44,111 nt of DNA, taken from the NCBI GenBank assembly GCA_947305735.1, contig CAMZEO010000007.1, forward strand, positions 1 through 44,111, in the 5' to 3' direction. The position numbers and the translations under genes are program-made. This DNA comes from an uncultured Planctomycetales bacterium. GTDB taxonomy: Bacteria; Planctomycetota; Planctomycetia; Pirellulales; Thermoguttaceae. This document shows, piece by piece, positions 9,061 through 17,422 of this stretch (positions are counted from its first letter, which is position 1; every line of letters begins with the position of its first letter). The notes under the pieces were generated by a model. That model saw only the letters and a program-made list of their open reading frames with translations. It ran no database searches and was not told the DNA's origin.

Positions 9061-9666
9061 ATGGGAATAAACGATAGTTTTGGCTCGGGCGCGTTAACTT
9101 CTCGGTACGACAAAGCGTTGAAATTCGCGTCCGACGCGCATAGGAATCAATTTAGAAAACATGGGAGGATACCGTATTTATCCCATCTGATTCGCGTTTC
9201 CGGGTTGGTTCTTGATTACGGAGCGTCCGAAGACGTCGCGATCGCCGCTTTGCTTCACGACGTCGTGGAAGATTGCGGCGGGATTTCTATGCTCGAAAAG
9301 ATCCGCGAGAGTTTTGGAGACAAGGTCGCTGGAATAACGCTGGAAACTTCCGATTCCACGTCCGCCGACCCGAGGAAAAAGGCTCCTTGGCGCGAGCGTA
9401 AGGAGAAGTACGTTGGAGAACTTGAAAATTCTTCCGAAGAGGCCGCTTTGATTAGCGGTTGCGATAAGCTGGATAACGTAACTTCTATCATCCGCGCGTT
9501 GACCGTCGGGGGTGATCGGTCGTTTCTTGAAAAATTTAAAGGGGGAAGAGACGGCGAATTTTGGTATTGGGATTTGATTGTCGACGTTTTAAAGAGAAGA
9601 AAAATTCCCGTCGCGGAGGAATTAGCGTTAAACGTAAATCTTCTCCGCGTAATGTGGACGAGATAA
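9061..9666 (+). CDS. HD-domain metal-dependent phosphohydrolase (RelA/SpoT hydrolase-like)
   Basis: This is a 201-residue stand-alone HD protein. Metal ligands fit H27, H42 and the H66-D67 pair in 'ALLHDVVED', and 'RFRKHGRIPYLSHLIRV'-type spacing (here 'QFRKHGRIPYLSHLIRV') resembles the hydrolase half of RelA/SpoT and the MESH1 family, which remove pyrophosphate from (p)ppGpp. No synthetase or TGS domain is present. A TTG directly precedes the ATG; the ATG at 9061 is preferred because AAGG at 9051-9054 is spaced 6 bases from it. The gene sits alone between non-coding stretches of about 220 and 260 bases. Substrate is inferred from family likeness. Confidence 0.8.
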   Translation: MGINDSFGSGALTSRYDKALKFASDAHRNQFRKHGRIPYLSHLIRVSGLVLDYGASEDVAIAALLHDVVEDCGGISMLEKIRESFGDKVAGITLETSDSTSADPRKKAPWRERKEKYVGELENSSEEAALISGCDKLDNVTSIIRALTVGGDRSFLEKFKGGRDGEFWYWDLIVDVLKRRKIPVAEELALNVNLLRVMWTR

Positions 9667-9727
9667 ATTTACGAAAAAATCTCGAAAACGAGTAGGAATA
9701 TAGTTATAATTACAAATATACGGATTA

Positions 9728-9756
9728 CACAGTTTTATTTATTGTAGTAAACTGTG
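9728..9756. repeat. inverted repeat upstream of the 9924 gene
   Basis: CACAGTTT (9728-9735) and AAACTGTG (9749-9756) form an 8-bp inverted repeat with a 13-base spacer. A second A/T-rich inverted repeat, AAAATTTCTT (9769-9778) with AAGAAATTTT (9789-9798), follows and runs into a T. Either may be an operator or a weak terminator for the HD-domain gene. Confidence 0.45.
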
Positions 9757-9809
9757 AAAAAAGTATCGAAAATTTCTTGCTTTTTTTTAAGAAATTTTTA
9801 TTTCGGCGC

Positions 9810-9838
9810 TTGATTTTTTTGCCAGGTTGGATTAGAAT
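9810..9838 (+). promoter_or_regulatory. sigma70-type promoter of the 9924 gene
   Basis: -35 TTGATT (9810-9815) and -10 TAGAAT (9833-9838) are separated by an ideal 17 bases. Transcription would begin near 9845, giving a ~79-nt leader whose first bases fold into a hairpin. Confidence 0.75.
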
Positions 9839-9848
9839 CGGAAACAAT

Positions 9849-9866
9849 CATGAGGGTCGCCTCATG
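9849..9866 (+). promoter_or_regulatory. 5' leader hairpin
   Basis: CATGAG (9849-9854) pairs with CTCATG (9861-9866), only a few bases from the predicted transcript 5' end. Such a hairpin often stabilises an mRNA; this role is inferred. Confidence 0.4.
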
Positions 9867-9923
9867 GCGGGTCGAAAAAGAAACGTTGCAACGAGATCAT
9901 ATTTTTAGAAGTTGGTGAATTAA

Positions 9924-10574
9924 ATGAAACGTGCTGCATTACTTTTGGTTGCGGTCTTGGGTTTGGCTGTCGCTTCGTCTGCTTGGGCGGCGGACGTCAA
10001 CTTTAAGTTTTTCTCGCAAACGGGTAACTCTCAACCGGTTTCGGCAGGGGACGTTCACTTCACGCTGTTGTCTCCTGAAGGCGACGTCGCTTATAACAAC
10101 GCCACTGCCGAAGGTAATTCCGTTCCCGCCGGCGATTACACGTTGGTAGCGGAAGACGAGAACGCTCACCTTTTCGGAAGTACCGACGTTACTCTCTCCG
10201 ATGATGATCAGGACGAACAGTACTTCAAGCTCAGTAACGAAGGTTTGGAACAGCTTGACGCTCCTCCGACAGACGGAACGGGCGCGCCTAATTATTCGCC
10301 GTCGAATCCTAGTCCCGCTAATCTTTCGGGTAATTTCCCGTATTCTGATCCGACGTTGCCTCCCGGATCTCCCTACGGAGCTGGAGCTGGCGCTGGAGCG
10401 GGAGGAGCCGGTGCGGCTGGCGCCGCCGGCGGTTTAGGCGGAGCGCTTGGACCTCTTGCCGCTCTTGGAGCTATTCTGGGCGGCGTGTTGCCTGTTGCGC
10501 TTTCCAATCGTAACGACGATTATAGTCCGGCGAGTCGCGTCCTTACGGTTAAAGAAGTCGACGACAATGATTGA
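9924..10574 (+). CDS. small secreted protein with Ala/Gly-rich C-terminal hydrophobic segment
   Basis: The function is not recognised. The 216-residue product has a clear signal peptide (residues 1-22, ending 'SSAWA'). Residues 23-110 form a beta-rich domain ('GDVHFTLLSPEGDVAY...VPAGDYTLVAED') reminiscent of prealbumin-like or carboxypeptidase-regulatory-like folds. A Pro/Ser/Asn-rich linker follows (about 112-150). Next is an Ala/Gly-rich segment (about 152-185, 'AGAGAGGAGAAGAAGG' then 'LGAILGGVLPVAL') that could insert in or lie on a membrane. A short acidic tail ends 'EVDDND'. The near-consensus promoter, leader hairpin and strong terminator suggest a well-expressed single gene, perhaps a structural envelope component. 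That role is inference. Confidence 0.7.
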   Translation: MKRAALLLVAVLGLAVASSAWAADVNFKFFSQTGNSQPVSAGDVHFTLLSPEGDVAYNNATAEGNSVPAGDYTLVAEDENAHLFGSTDVTLSDDDQDEQYFKLSNEGLEQLDAPPTDGTGAPNYSPSNPSPANLSGNFPYSDPTLPPGSPYGAGAGAGAGGAGAAGAAGGLGGALGPLAALGAILGGVLPVALSNRNDDYSPASRVLTVKEVDDND

Positions 10575-10606
10575 CGAATATTGAATTAGTTTTTTGCGTC
10601 GAACGG

Positions 10607-10641
10607 AACAAGGAGAGGTCTTTGGCTTCTCCTTGTTTTTT
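10607..10641 (+). terminator. terminator after the 9924 gene
   Basis: A 10-bp stem, AACAAGGAGA (10607-10616) with TCTCCTTGTT (10628-10637), is followed by a run of six T from 10636. It is a strong intrinsic terminator. Confidence 0.88.
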
Positions 10642-11566
10642 AGTGTTCCTTTGTCAATTTTTTTAATAATCTGGAATTGATAGAGAAACTTCTTTTTATA
10701 GTCCGTTAATACTCGCAAGATTCTAAAAGATTCCTTACTAACGCCCTTTTCCACGCTTTCGAGTAACAAAGTTTACCGTCTAGTCATTCGTCTTTTCCCG
10801 ATACGGTTGGATAAATGCGGTGGCGCGTCCGATAGGAGTTTATTGGTTGTACGACGCGCGCTTTCTTACGTAATTGACCTAATGAAAGAGTCTAACTTTT
10901 AATTGACGTAAGGCGAGAATTGAATGAATAATCATTTTAGAAATGGAATAGAATAGAAAAAGTTTAGTGATAATTTCTGTTAATAAAACATCTTTTTTTG
11001 TGAAATTATAAAATTTTAAGAGTTTTTAGAAATAAGTTTATAACCTTTATTGTTTGTTTTATACATAAAACAAGTATTTTTGTTAAATCGTTTGTATTTA
11101 AAATATTTTATATAACCTCAAAGGTTGTGTTAGTATACTTTATTTTAATTACTTATTTTTACTTTTTAATCTAAGTTAAAACAATAATTGTTTATCAGAA
11201 TTATATTATTTAACTAATTGAAACACTTTTGTATTTTTTTCTATTTTAATTATCTTTTCTTTATTGAAATCTTGTAGTAAAAGAAGTTATCAAAAATCCC
11301 TCTTTTATAAAAATGCAGACGTTATTATAATGCGTGTGAGTTGTATTATTTACATGATCCGTTGCAGACTAGCGTCGGCTAACTTGACTGTTGGTAAGAA
11401 ATAACGTCGCGGACGGAATATTCGCGCGCCGCTTATCATGGAATCTTGCAGCGGATTAAAACAACGTTTGAGCGCGTTTTTCTTTTAAACGTAACATGTT
11501 AAACGCTATGAATTTGGAATGAATAAGAGTTAGTAAGCTCCGTTAATAACAAGATTGGATTAATGC
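10642..11566. other. long non-coding, largely A/T-rich gap before the Wzc-type gene
   Basis: There is no supported gene in about 925 bases. It contains an inverted repeat GCGCGTC (10823-10829) with GACGCGC (10853-10859) followed by CTTTCTT, which may be a second terminator. It also holds the motif described at 10875, an A/T-rich island at about 10900-11340, and a perfect -10 TATAAT at 11326-11331 with no good -35. If that -10 is used, the leader of the Wzc-type gene is about 230 nt. Confidence 0.5.
10875..10898 (+). promoter_or_regulatory. shared intergenic motif, copy 1
   Basis: The sequence TGACCTAAT, four variable bases, then GAGTCTAACTT recurs with one base less at 28378-28400. Both copies lie in A/T-rich leaders, here upstream of the polysaccharide kinase gene. 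It may be a regulator binding site or the remnant of a small repeat. Confidence 0.4.
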
Positions 11567-14413
11567 ATGGCTAACATTCCTGAAAAAGATCCTTCGCAAG
11601 ATCCCCAAAAAGACGTTAGAAACGAGTCAACTCCGATGCAGGCGAACGCTTCCCGGCGCGGGTCGACTTCGAGTCAAAACCATCATTCTTCTCGCAGTTC
11701 CCGAAGCGGTCGCGGCGTTCGCATTGACCGCCGCACGCTCGAGGCGTTGAGACGCCCGGTCGGCGGCGCGTCGTCGTCCATGGGACGAGAATTAAACCTG
11801 TTTGATATTATCGGAATATTCAAACGTCAATTGTGGATTGTCATTCTTGCGGCGTTAGTAGGAATGGCGGTAGCGGGGTATTATTCTCAGACGGTGACGC
11901 CGCGATATTCGGCTTCTTCGAGTTTGTATATTCCCCAGACAAACTCAATGTCTATTCTCAACGGAGTCAGCAATATGCGTTCCGCCGCAGTTCAAAACTT
12001 GCGCGGAGATTCCATTGAGACGCACGCCATGATCATTAAGTCGTATGAGATCGTTTCCAAGACCTGGAAAGATATTGTCGCCGACCCGAAAAAATCGAAT
12101 TTGTTAAAAACGGTTTCGCTTCCAGATCCCGACGACGACACGGAAGATTACGAACGCAGAGCCGTTGGTCGTTTGACGGGCTTAATTTCCGTACAAGTAG
12201 GCGGCGACGAGCGCGGATTTAACGACACAAACACGATTCGAGTTTCCTGCGAGTCTGAAGATCCGGACGAAGCCGCGATGATTGTGAACGCTCTTGTCGT
12301 GCAATACCAAGAGTATTTCGTGGAGAAGTACAATAAGAGCAATAACGACGTCCGCGACGCAATCGAGCAGTCGAAGGCTGATATCGGAAAAGAAATTGAG
12401 GAACGAAAGAAGGAACTTTTTGACTATATTCAAAATTCCCCGACAACGTTTATCGGCGGCGAAGAATCTAACCCGTTGCTTGCCACGTTGGTTGGTATGA
12501 GTCAGAAAAAGGTTGAATTGGATTTCCAAAAACTACGTCTTGAGAATCAGTTGTCGACGTTAAACGACGCGTTGGGCGGTCGTTCGCCGGGAGATATCGA
12601 AGACGCCGAACTCATTAGCATGCTTGGCGGCGGCGATAACGAGTCGATTCTAACAACGATTGCAAGTTTGGCGCGCGGCAGCGATTACGATTCTCTACAG
12701 AATCGTTTGGAGATGGGGTACAAGACGACCAATCTTGAATCGAACGTTCAGGACTTGGAATTGAAGTTGATTGATTTGCGTAAAACTTATGGAGACAATC
12801 ATCCCGACGTCGTGTCGCTCAGGGCTAAGATTGACGATCTTAGAGAGAGACAGACTCAAATAGACGAAAGCGCTGATAAGAACAATAAGATTGGCGTCGT
12901 TAATTACGGCGAACTGATGGTATCCTATCTGGCCGCGTTGGCTCGAAAGATTGAGCAGTTAAACAAAGAACAGGAAAAAATCGAGGCCTACATTGCCGCG
13001 CGCGACGATGAAGTGCGCGAGATAACGCAATATCGCGAAACGATTGAGACGATGAAGCTTTCCATCGAATCGCTTAAATCAATGCAGGAGAGTCTCGATC
13101 AAAACTTGAAGCAACTCGCGTTGATGAGCGACGTCAACACATATCAAGTCGAGGTTTTATCCACGGCAAGTCCGAACAAAAATCCGATATATCCCAACGT
13201 TATTAAATTCGTTTTTATCGGATTTGTTTTAGGATTTGCCATCGGCGCGGTTTTAGCGTTCCTGATCGACATGACCGACGCCACGTTCCACACTCCCGCC
13301 GAAGTCTCTCGCGCGTTGCGTATGCCGATTCTCACGCATTTAGTTTCCTTCCGACACCGACTTCGCGAAATTTCTCCCAAGAAACGCGCTGAACTACGCG
13401 AGCAACACAAACCCGAACCTGAATTACTCGCGTACTACAAGCCGAACGACGCGGTTTGCGAAGTGTTCCGGCAATTGCGCACCCGCTTGTTTAATCAGCG
13501 TCCGGAAAACGGCTGCATTGTCGTTATGAACACGAGCCCTCACCCCGCCGACGGTAAGACGATGATTTTGTCAAACCTTGCCGTTAAGGTCGCGGAGTCT
13601 GGCAAGCGCGTTTTGCTGATCGATTGCGATATGCGCAAACCGGATATTCACAAGATGTTCGGATTATCGAACGAACGCGGTCTGTCGAACGTCCTTTTGG
13701 GCGAATGCGCTCTTGAAGATAGTTTCTCCGAAGTTCCAATTAAGAACCTTACGGTTATGACCGCCGGATCGAGAACTAAGAAGACCTCGCCGGCGGTGTT
13801 GATCGCGGGTCAGGAATTTGACCAAATGCTCGCGACGCTTCGCGAACAGTTTGACGTCATTCTGATTGACACGCCGCCCGTTTTGTACGTGAACGACGCC
13901 GCCACCGTAGCGACTCGAGTCGACGGCGTGCTGTACGTTTTCCGTATTCGCCGTCGCGGTCGTCCCGACGTTGTTTCAGGAGCGCGCGCGCTGGCGGAAG
14001 TTAATGCGAACCTTCTCGGGTGTATCGTCAACTGCCACGGAAAACATCGTTTTTACAACGAGTTTGCATCCGACGAAACTTCGAACGAATACGGCGGCGG
14101 TTACGGTTATGGAGCGGGTTATGGCGGCGGCTACGGCTACGGCGGTTACGGCTATGGCGGTTACGGTTACGGGGTCGGTTCCGGCGGCTATGGTTATGGA
14201 GCCGGTTACGGTTACGGGGCCGGTTCCGGCGGCTACGGTTATGGAGCCGGTTACGGCTACGGGGCCGGTTCCGGCGGCTACGGTTATGGAGCCGGTTACG
14301 GCTACGGGGTCGGTTCCGGCGGCTACGGATCGGGCTATGGAAGCGGTTATGGCGGCTATGGCGATTCGTCCGACGATTCACCGGAAGAGAATAGAGACAA
14401 ACCTAAGAAGTAA
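11567..14413 (+). CDS. Wzc-type chain-length regulator / BY-kinase with Gly-Tyr repeat tail
   Basis: This inner-membrane protein is predicted to control polymer length and export of an exopolysaccharide or capsule. Order: a Ser/Arg/His-rich cytoplasmic N-tail (1-75), TM1 (88-108), a periplasmic Wzz domain with long coiled coils (to ~540), TM2 (543-569), then a bacterial tyrosine-kinase domain. The kinase has EVFRQLR (fits the EX2RX2R oligomerisation motif, ~632), Walker A SPHPADGKT (~655), Walker A' VLLIDCDMRKPD (~681) and Walker B DVILIDTPP (~762). Residues ~842-930 form a tail of GYG repeats with about 26 Tyr, where other BY-kinases have a short autophosphorylated Tyr cluster. At 948 residues it is longer than Wzc (~720), owing to both tails. 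No glycosyltransferase or Wza gene is adjacent. Domain call firm; polymer unknown. Confidence 0.9.
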   Translation: MANIPEKDPSQDPQKDVRNESTPMQANASRRGSTSSQNHHSSRSSRSGRGVRIDRRTLEALRRPVGGASSSMGRELNLFDIIGIFKRQLWIVILAALVGMAVAGYYSQTVTPRYSASSSLYIPQTNSMSILNGVSNMRSAAVQNLRGDSIETHAMIIKSYEIVSKTWKDIVADPKKSNLLKTVSLPDPDDDTEDYERRAVGRLTGLISVQVGGDERGFNDTNTIRVSCESEDPDEAAMIVNALVVQYQEYFVEKYNKSNNDVRDAIEQSKADIGKEIEERKKELFDYIQNSPTTFIGGEESNPLLATLVGMSQKKVELDFQKLRLENQLSTLNDALGGRSPGDIEDAELISMLGGGDNESILTTIASLARGSDYDSLQNRLEMGYKTTNLESNVQDLELKLIDLRKTYGDNHPDVVSLRAKIDDLRERQTQIDESADKNNKIGVVNYGELMVSYLAALARKIEQLNKEQEKIEAYIAARDDEVREITQYRETIETMKLSIESLKSMQESLDQNLKQLALMSDVNTYQVEVLSTASPNKNPIYPNVIKFVFIGFVLGFAIGAVLAFLIDMTDATFHTPAEVSRALRMPILTHLVSFRHRLREISPKKRAELREQHKPEPELLAYYKPNDAVCEVFRQLRTRLFNQRPENGCIVVMNTSPHPADGKTMILSNLAVKVAESGKRVLLIDCDMRKPDIHKMFGLSNERGLSNVLLGECALEDSFSEVPIKNLTVMTAGSRTKKTSPAVLIAGQEFDQMLATLREQFDVILIDTPPVLYVNDAATVATRVDGVLYVFRIRRRGRPDVVSGARALAEVNANLLGCIVNCHGKHRFYNEFASDETSNEYGGGYGYGAGYGGGYGYGGYGYGGYGYGVGSGGYGYGAGYGYGAGSGGYGYGAGYGYGAGSGGYGYGAGYGYGVGSGGYGSGYGSGYGGYGDSSDDSPEENRDKPKK
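14177..14328 (+). repeat. 45-bp tandem repeats encoding the GSGGYGYGAGYGYGA unit
   Basis: Near-identical units start at 14177, 14222, 14267 and 14312, exactly 45 bases apart: three full and one partial, each starting GGTTCCGGCGGCTA. They encode a 15-residue Gly/Tyr unit in frame. The nearly identical DNA suggests recent expansion and possible copy-number variation between strains. Confidence 0.9.
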
Positions 14414-14461
14414 GTTCTGACCTCGCTTTTATAGGCGTTCCAGACGGCGGATTATGTTAAG

Positions 14462-14503
14462 AAGCGCTCCCTGATACAAAACGGTTGAAGGAGCGCTTTT
14501 TTT
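14462..14503 (+). terminator. terminator after the Wzc-type gene
   Basis: Stem AAGCGCTCC (14462-14470) pairs with GGAGCGCTT (14490-14498), followed by a T run to 14503. Loop of 19 bases. Confidence 0.8.
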
Positions 14504-14658
14504 AATAAAACCAATTAAGCGCCTCTTGCATTTCAAAATGATAAGCCTTATACTTGACCGGCTGTCGCGCGGCGGCGCGTTTGAATAAGGCGACGCGTTC
14601 GCGGATTAGTGTTGAACAACGTTGTTGAGTTACCGCTTTTTTTAACGAAAGAGGAAAT

Positions 14659-15219
14659 ATGTCGACGGAAGAGATTTTATTCGACGTTGAAGATAGAATG
14701 GACAAAGCTGTCGCGCGACTTCGGAAAGGATTGACGGGCGTTCGCACCGGACGCGCTAATCCTGGAATGGTCGACTCGATCAAAGTGATCGCCTATGGTT
14801 GCGAGACGCCGCTGAAACAATTGGCGACGATCGCGTGTCCCGAGCCGCAACAGATTTTAATTCGTCCCTTTGACGCGGGCACGTTGAAAGATATCGAGAA
14901 GGGGATTATTAACTCCGATATTGGGTACGCGCCTAATAACGACGGCAAAGTGATTCGTCTCAATATCCCGCCTCTTTCGACTGAAGTTCGCCGTAAAATG
15001 GCGAAATTGATCGGCGAATTATGCGAAGAATGCAAGGTAGCCATCCGCAACGTCCGACGCGACGGCAATAAACAGGTTGACGCGGAGGAAAAAGCGAAGT
15101 CGATTTCAGAAGACGAACGAGACTCCGCGAAGGAGCAAATTCAGGATTTGACGAAAAAGTACGAGGAGATGGCGGCGGAACTTGCCAAGAATCGCGAAAA
15201 AGACGTTATGGACGAATGA
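14659..15219 (+). CDS. frr: ribosome recycling factor
   Basis: RRF works with EF-G to split the post-termination ribosome. The 186-residue length is standard. The hallmarks are visible: 'LRTGRANP'-type segment (here 'VRTGRANPGMVDSI', ~31-44), 'PLKQLATI', 'IRPFD', 'IRLNIPPLSTEVRRKMAKL' and 'AIRNVRRD', ending in the long C-terminal helix 'EEKAKSISEDE'. GAGGA shortly before the ATG supports the start. In many bacteria frr follows pyrH; here the upstream neighbour is the Wzc-type gene, behind a terminator, and a strong terminator follows, so frr is its own unit. Identification is firm. Confidence 0.97.
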   Translation: MSTEEILFDVEDRMDKAVARLRKGLTGVRTGRANPGMVDSIKVIAYGCETPLKQLATIACPEPQQILIRPFDAGTLKDIEKGIINSDIGYAPNNDGKVIRLNIPPLSTEVRRKMAKLIGELCEECKVAIRNVRRDGNKQVDAEEKAKSISEDERDSAKEQIQDLTKKYEEMAAELAKNREKDVMDE

Positions 15220-15252
15220 CGCGCCATATTTTTTAAGCGTCCATTGTTTGTG

Positions 15253-15293
15253 AAAAAGCCCCGCGAGTAAGCAATTTGACGCGGGGCTTTTTT
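15253..15293 (+). terminator. terminator after frr
   Basis: A perfect 13-bp stem, AAAAAGCCCCGCG (15253-15265) with CGCGGGGCTTTTT (15280-15292), has a 14-base loop and ends in a run of six T. One of the strongest terminators in the window. Confidence 0.92.
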
Positions 15294-15321
15294 GTGGAGG
15301 ACGTTTTTTTTATTTTTCTCA

Positions 15322-15350
15322 TTGCGTCGAATTGGTTTCTTTGGTAGAAT
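15322..15350 (+). promoter_or_regulatory. sigma70-type promoter upstream of rny
   Basis: -35 TTGCGT (15322-15327) and -10 TAGAAT (15345-15350) are 17 bases apart. The start would be near 15357, more than 400 nt before rny, leaving an unusually long leader. Confidence 0.7.
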
Positions 15351-15356
15351 ACGCGG

Positions 15357-15445
15357 GAGCGCGGGCGAGGTCGCGAGTAGTTTTTTACCGCGCTTGAACG
15401 ACGTTGAACGCTTTTTCACCCGTCGTTCGCCCCTTTTTACTTTTT
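15357..15445 (+). ncRNA. candidate small RNA or attenuator leader upstream of rny
   Basis: Downstream of the promoter the sequence can fold. An 8-bp hairpin (GAACGACG, 15396-15403, with CGTCGTTC, 15421-15428) is followed within 6 bases by TTTTT (15434-15438) and a second TTTTT (15441-15445). GGGCGA (15363-15368) could also pair with TCGCCC (15427-15432) as a competing closing stem. The result could be an ~85-nt RNA or a switchable terminator in the rny leader. I recognise no known RNA family. Confidence 0.3.
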
Positions 15446-15775
15446 GGTAATTTCAGCCGTTAGACGCAAGTTTGACGTTATTTGCATTTCAAAGAGATAA
15501 AGTCGACGGACTTGTTCGTCTCGACGCGAGCGGAGCAAATGCTCTGAAATTCGCGTTTCTCCGTTAGTCGTCGTGAAAGATCGACGGATTTACATATTCG
15601 CCAGGAGACGCGTCGCGGCGCTCTTGGTCGCGGAGAACGCGGGTTTTTCTCGTCGTCCGAGCGCGGCGTCCGGACGGCTCGTTCCCTTTTTCTTGAGGGA
15701 CGGTATTTCGCGCTGGACGCATTTGAACGCAATGAAGAACGTCTCTCTTGACGCGAGCGGACGAGAGGATATTTT
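15446..15775. other. remaining rny leader, no gene seen
   Basis: Open frames here (for example 15573-15791 on the plus strand) have no family resemblance, poor starts and an overlap with rny. The stretch is read as 5' untranslated or spacer DNA. Confidence 0.5.
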
Positions 15776-17341
15776 GTGTTTGACCCTATAACAACTATTG
15801 CGGCTCTCGCGTGCGTCGCGCTCCTTTCCGGAACGGGCGTTTTCTTTGGCTCGCAATATCTTAATAAAGTCCGAAAAAAAGACGCGGAAACCGAAGCGAA
15901 AGCGATTGTGGAACGCGCGATGCAAGACGCGGACAATTACCGACGCGAAACGGAGCTGGCGCTTAAAGAAGCGTCAATGAAGCAAAAAGAGGAGATCGAA
16001 AAGGAAAAAAGATCGATCCGTCAATCTCAAAGCGATAAAGAAAGACAATTAGACAAACGGCAGGGAATTATCGACCAGCAGGCCGAAGATCTTCGCAGAC
16101 AGGAACGTTCCATTCAAGACGCTAAACGTTCGCTCGCCAAAAGGGCGGAAGAGCAGAACAAGCTCGAAGAAAAGCTCAAAGAGAAAATTGAGGCTCAAGA
16201 AAAAGCCCTCTACGAGGTGTTAAACCTGACGAAGGAGGAGGCCTCCGAACGCCTTCTCGCAAAACTGGATCGCGAATTGATCGAAGAGGAAGGCGCGATT
16301 ATTAAAAAGCACGAAAAAAGGATTGCGGAGACTTGCGAGCAGACCGCGAGAAATTTGCTTTTGCTTTCGTTGCAACGTTACGCCGCGTCGCATACCGCCG
16401 AAGCGACGACATGCACCGTCGACATTCCCAACGACGATATGAAAGGACGCGTTATCGGTCGGGAAGGGCGCAATATTCGCGCGTTTGAACGTATTACCGG
16501 CGTCGACGTTATTATCGACGACACGCCGGGCGTCGTGATTGTGAGCGCGTTTGACGCGATACGTCGCGAAACCGCGAGAATTACGCTGACGCGGTTGATC
16601 GCCGACGGACGGATACATCCTTCGAGAATCGAGGAAATCTACGAACAGGCGAAACTCGACATCAACGCGTTTATTCAGCGCGTTGGGGAGGAAGCATGCG
16701 AAGAAGCCGAAGTGCCGCGTCCAAACGAGCGCGTCGTCAATTTTCTGGGTAGGCTATATTTCCGAACGAGCTATAGTCAGAACGTGTTGCGACACTCGAT
16801 CGAAGTGGCGTTTATCGCCGGAGCTATTGCCGGCGAGATCGGTCTTAACGAGCGTCTTGCCCGTCGTTGCGGCCTTTTGCACGACATTGGCAAAGCCGCC
16901 GACCACGAACTTGAAGGCGGTCATCCGAAAATTGGCGCCGATATCCTGAAAAGGTACGGCGAACCGTTTGAGGTTGTTCAAGCGGCTATGAACCATCATG
17001 AGGATCCGAGACTTGCCAATCCTTACACGACTCTCGTCGCGGCTGCGGACGCGTGCAGCGCGTCGAGACCAGGCGCGCGCCGCGAGACGCTGGAACATTA
17101 CGTCAAGCGCATGGAGGATCTGGAAAAGATTGCGAAGGAATTTCCGCACGTCGAGCAAGCATACGCCGTTCAGGCCGGTCGCGAGATGCGCGTCATCGTG
17201 AATTCTCAACTTACCACGGACGAAAGCGCGGCGAAAACGTGCCGCGATATCGTCGGCGAATTAACGAAACGGCTCCAGTTTCCCGGCGAAATCAAAGTTA
17301 CCGTCATCAGGGAATCCAGAACGACCGACGTTGCGAAATAA
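15776..17341 (+). CDS. rny: ribonuclease Y
   Basis: RNase Y is the membrane-anchored endoribonuclease that starts mRNA decay in bacteria lacking RNase E or using both. The 521-residue length is typical. Order: N-terminal transmembrane anchor (about 5-25), a long Lys/Glu/Arg/Gln-rich coiled coil (30-200), a KH RNA-binding domain with 'GRVIGREGRNIRAFE' (~222-236), and an HD domain with 'LRHSIEVA' and 'LLHDIGKA' (metal His/Asp), ending 'GEIKVTVIRE'. The GTG start at 15776 has GAGAGG at 15763-15768, spaced 7 bases. It is transcribed alone, converging on ribBA with a shared terminator. Firm call. Confidence 0.97.
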   Translation: MFDPITTIAALACVALLSGTGVFFGSQYLNKVRKKDAETEAKAIVERAMQDADNYRRETELALKEASMKQKEEIEKEKRSIRQSQSDKERQLDKRQGIIDQQAEDLRRQERSIQDAKRSLAKRAEEQNKLEEKLKEKIEAQEKALYEVLNLTKEEASERLLAKLDRELIEEEGAIIKKHEKRIAETCEQTARNLLLLSLQRYAASHTAEATTCTVDIPNDDMKGRVIGREGRNIRAFERITGVDVIIDDTPGVVIVSAFDAIRRETARITLTRLIADGRIHPSRIEEIYEQAKLDINAFIQRVGEEACEEAEVPRPNERVVNFLGRLYFRTSYSQNVLRHSIEVAFIAGAIAGEIGLNERLARRCGLLHDIGKAADHELEGGHPKIGADILKRYGEPFEVVQAAMNHHEDPRLANPYTTLVAAADACSASRPGARRETLEHYVKRMEDLEKIAKEFPHVEQAYAVQAGREMRVIVNSQLTTDESAAKTCRDIVGELTKRLQFPGEIKVTVIRESRTTDVAK

Positions 17342-17368
17342 GCGTCGTCCGGTATCGGACTCCCGCGT

Positions 17369-17402
17369 AAAAACGGCGCGTTTTATGTAACGCGCCGTTT
17401 TT
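17369..17402. terminator. bidirectional terminator between rny and ribBA
   Basis: A perfect 14-bp stem, AAAAACGGCGCGTT (17369-17382) with AACGCGCCGTTTTT (17389-17402), has a 6-base loop. The A run on one side and T run on the other serve both convergent genes. Confidence 0.92.
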
Positions 17403-17422
17403 GGTTCAGGTCGGCGAAAGGA

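Noticed and set aside
14177..14328. CRISPR-like array
   Set aside because: The repeats are contiguous, in frame with the kinase gene and without spacers, so they are a coding tandem repeat.
15573..15791. A 72-codon plus-strand frame in the rny leader
   Set aside because: No ribosome-binding site, no family likeness, and it overlaps the rny start.
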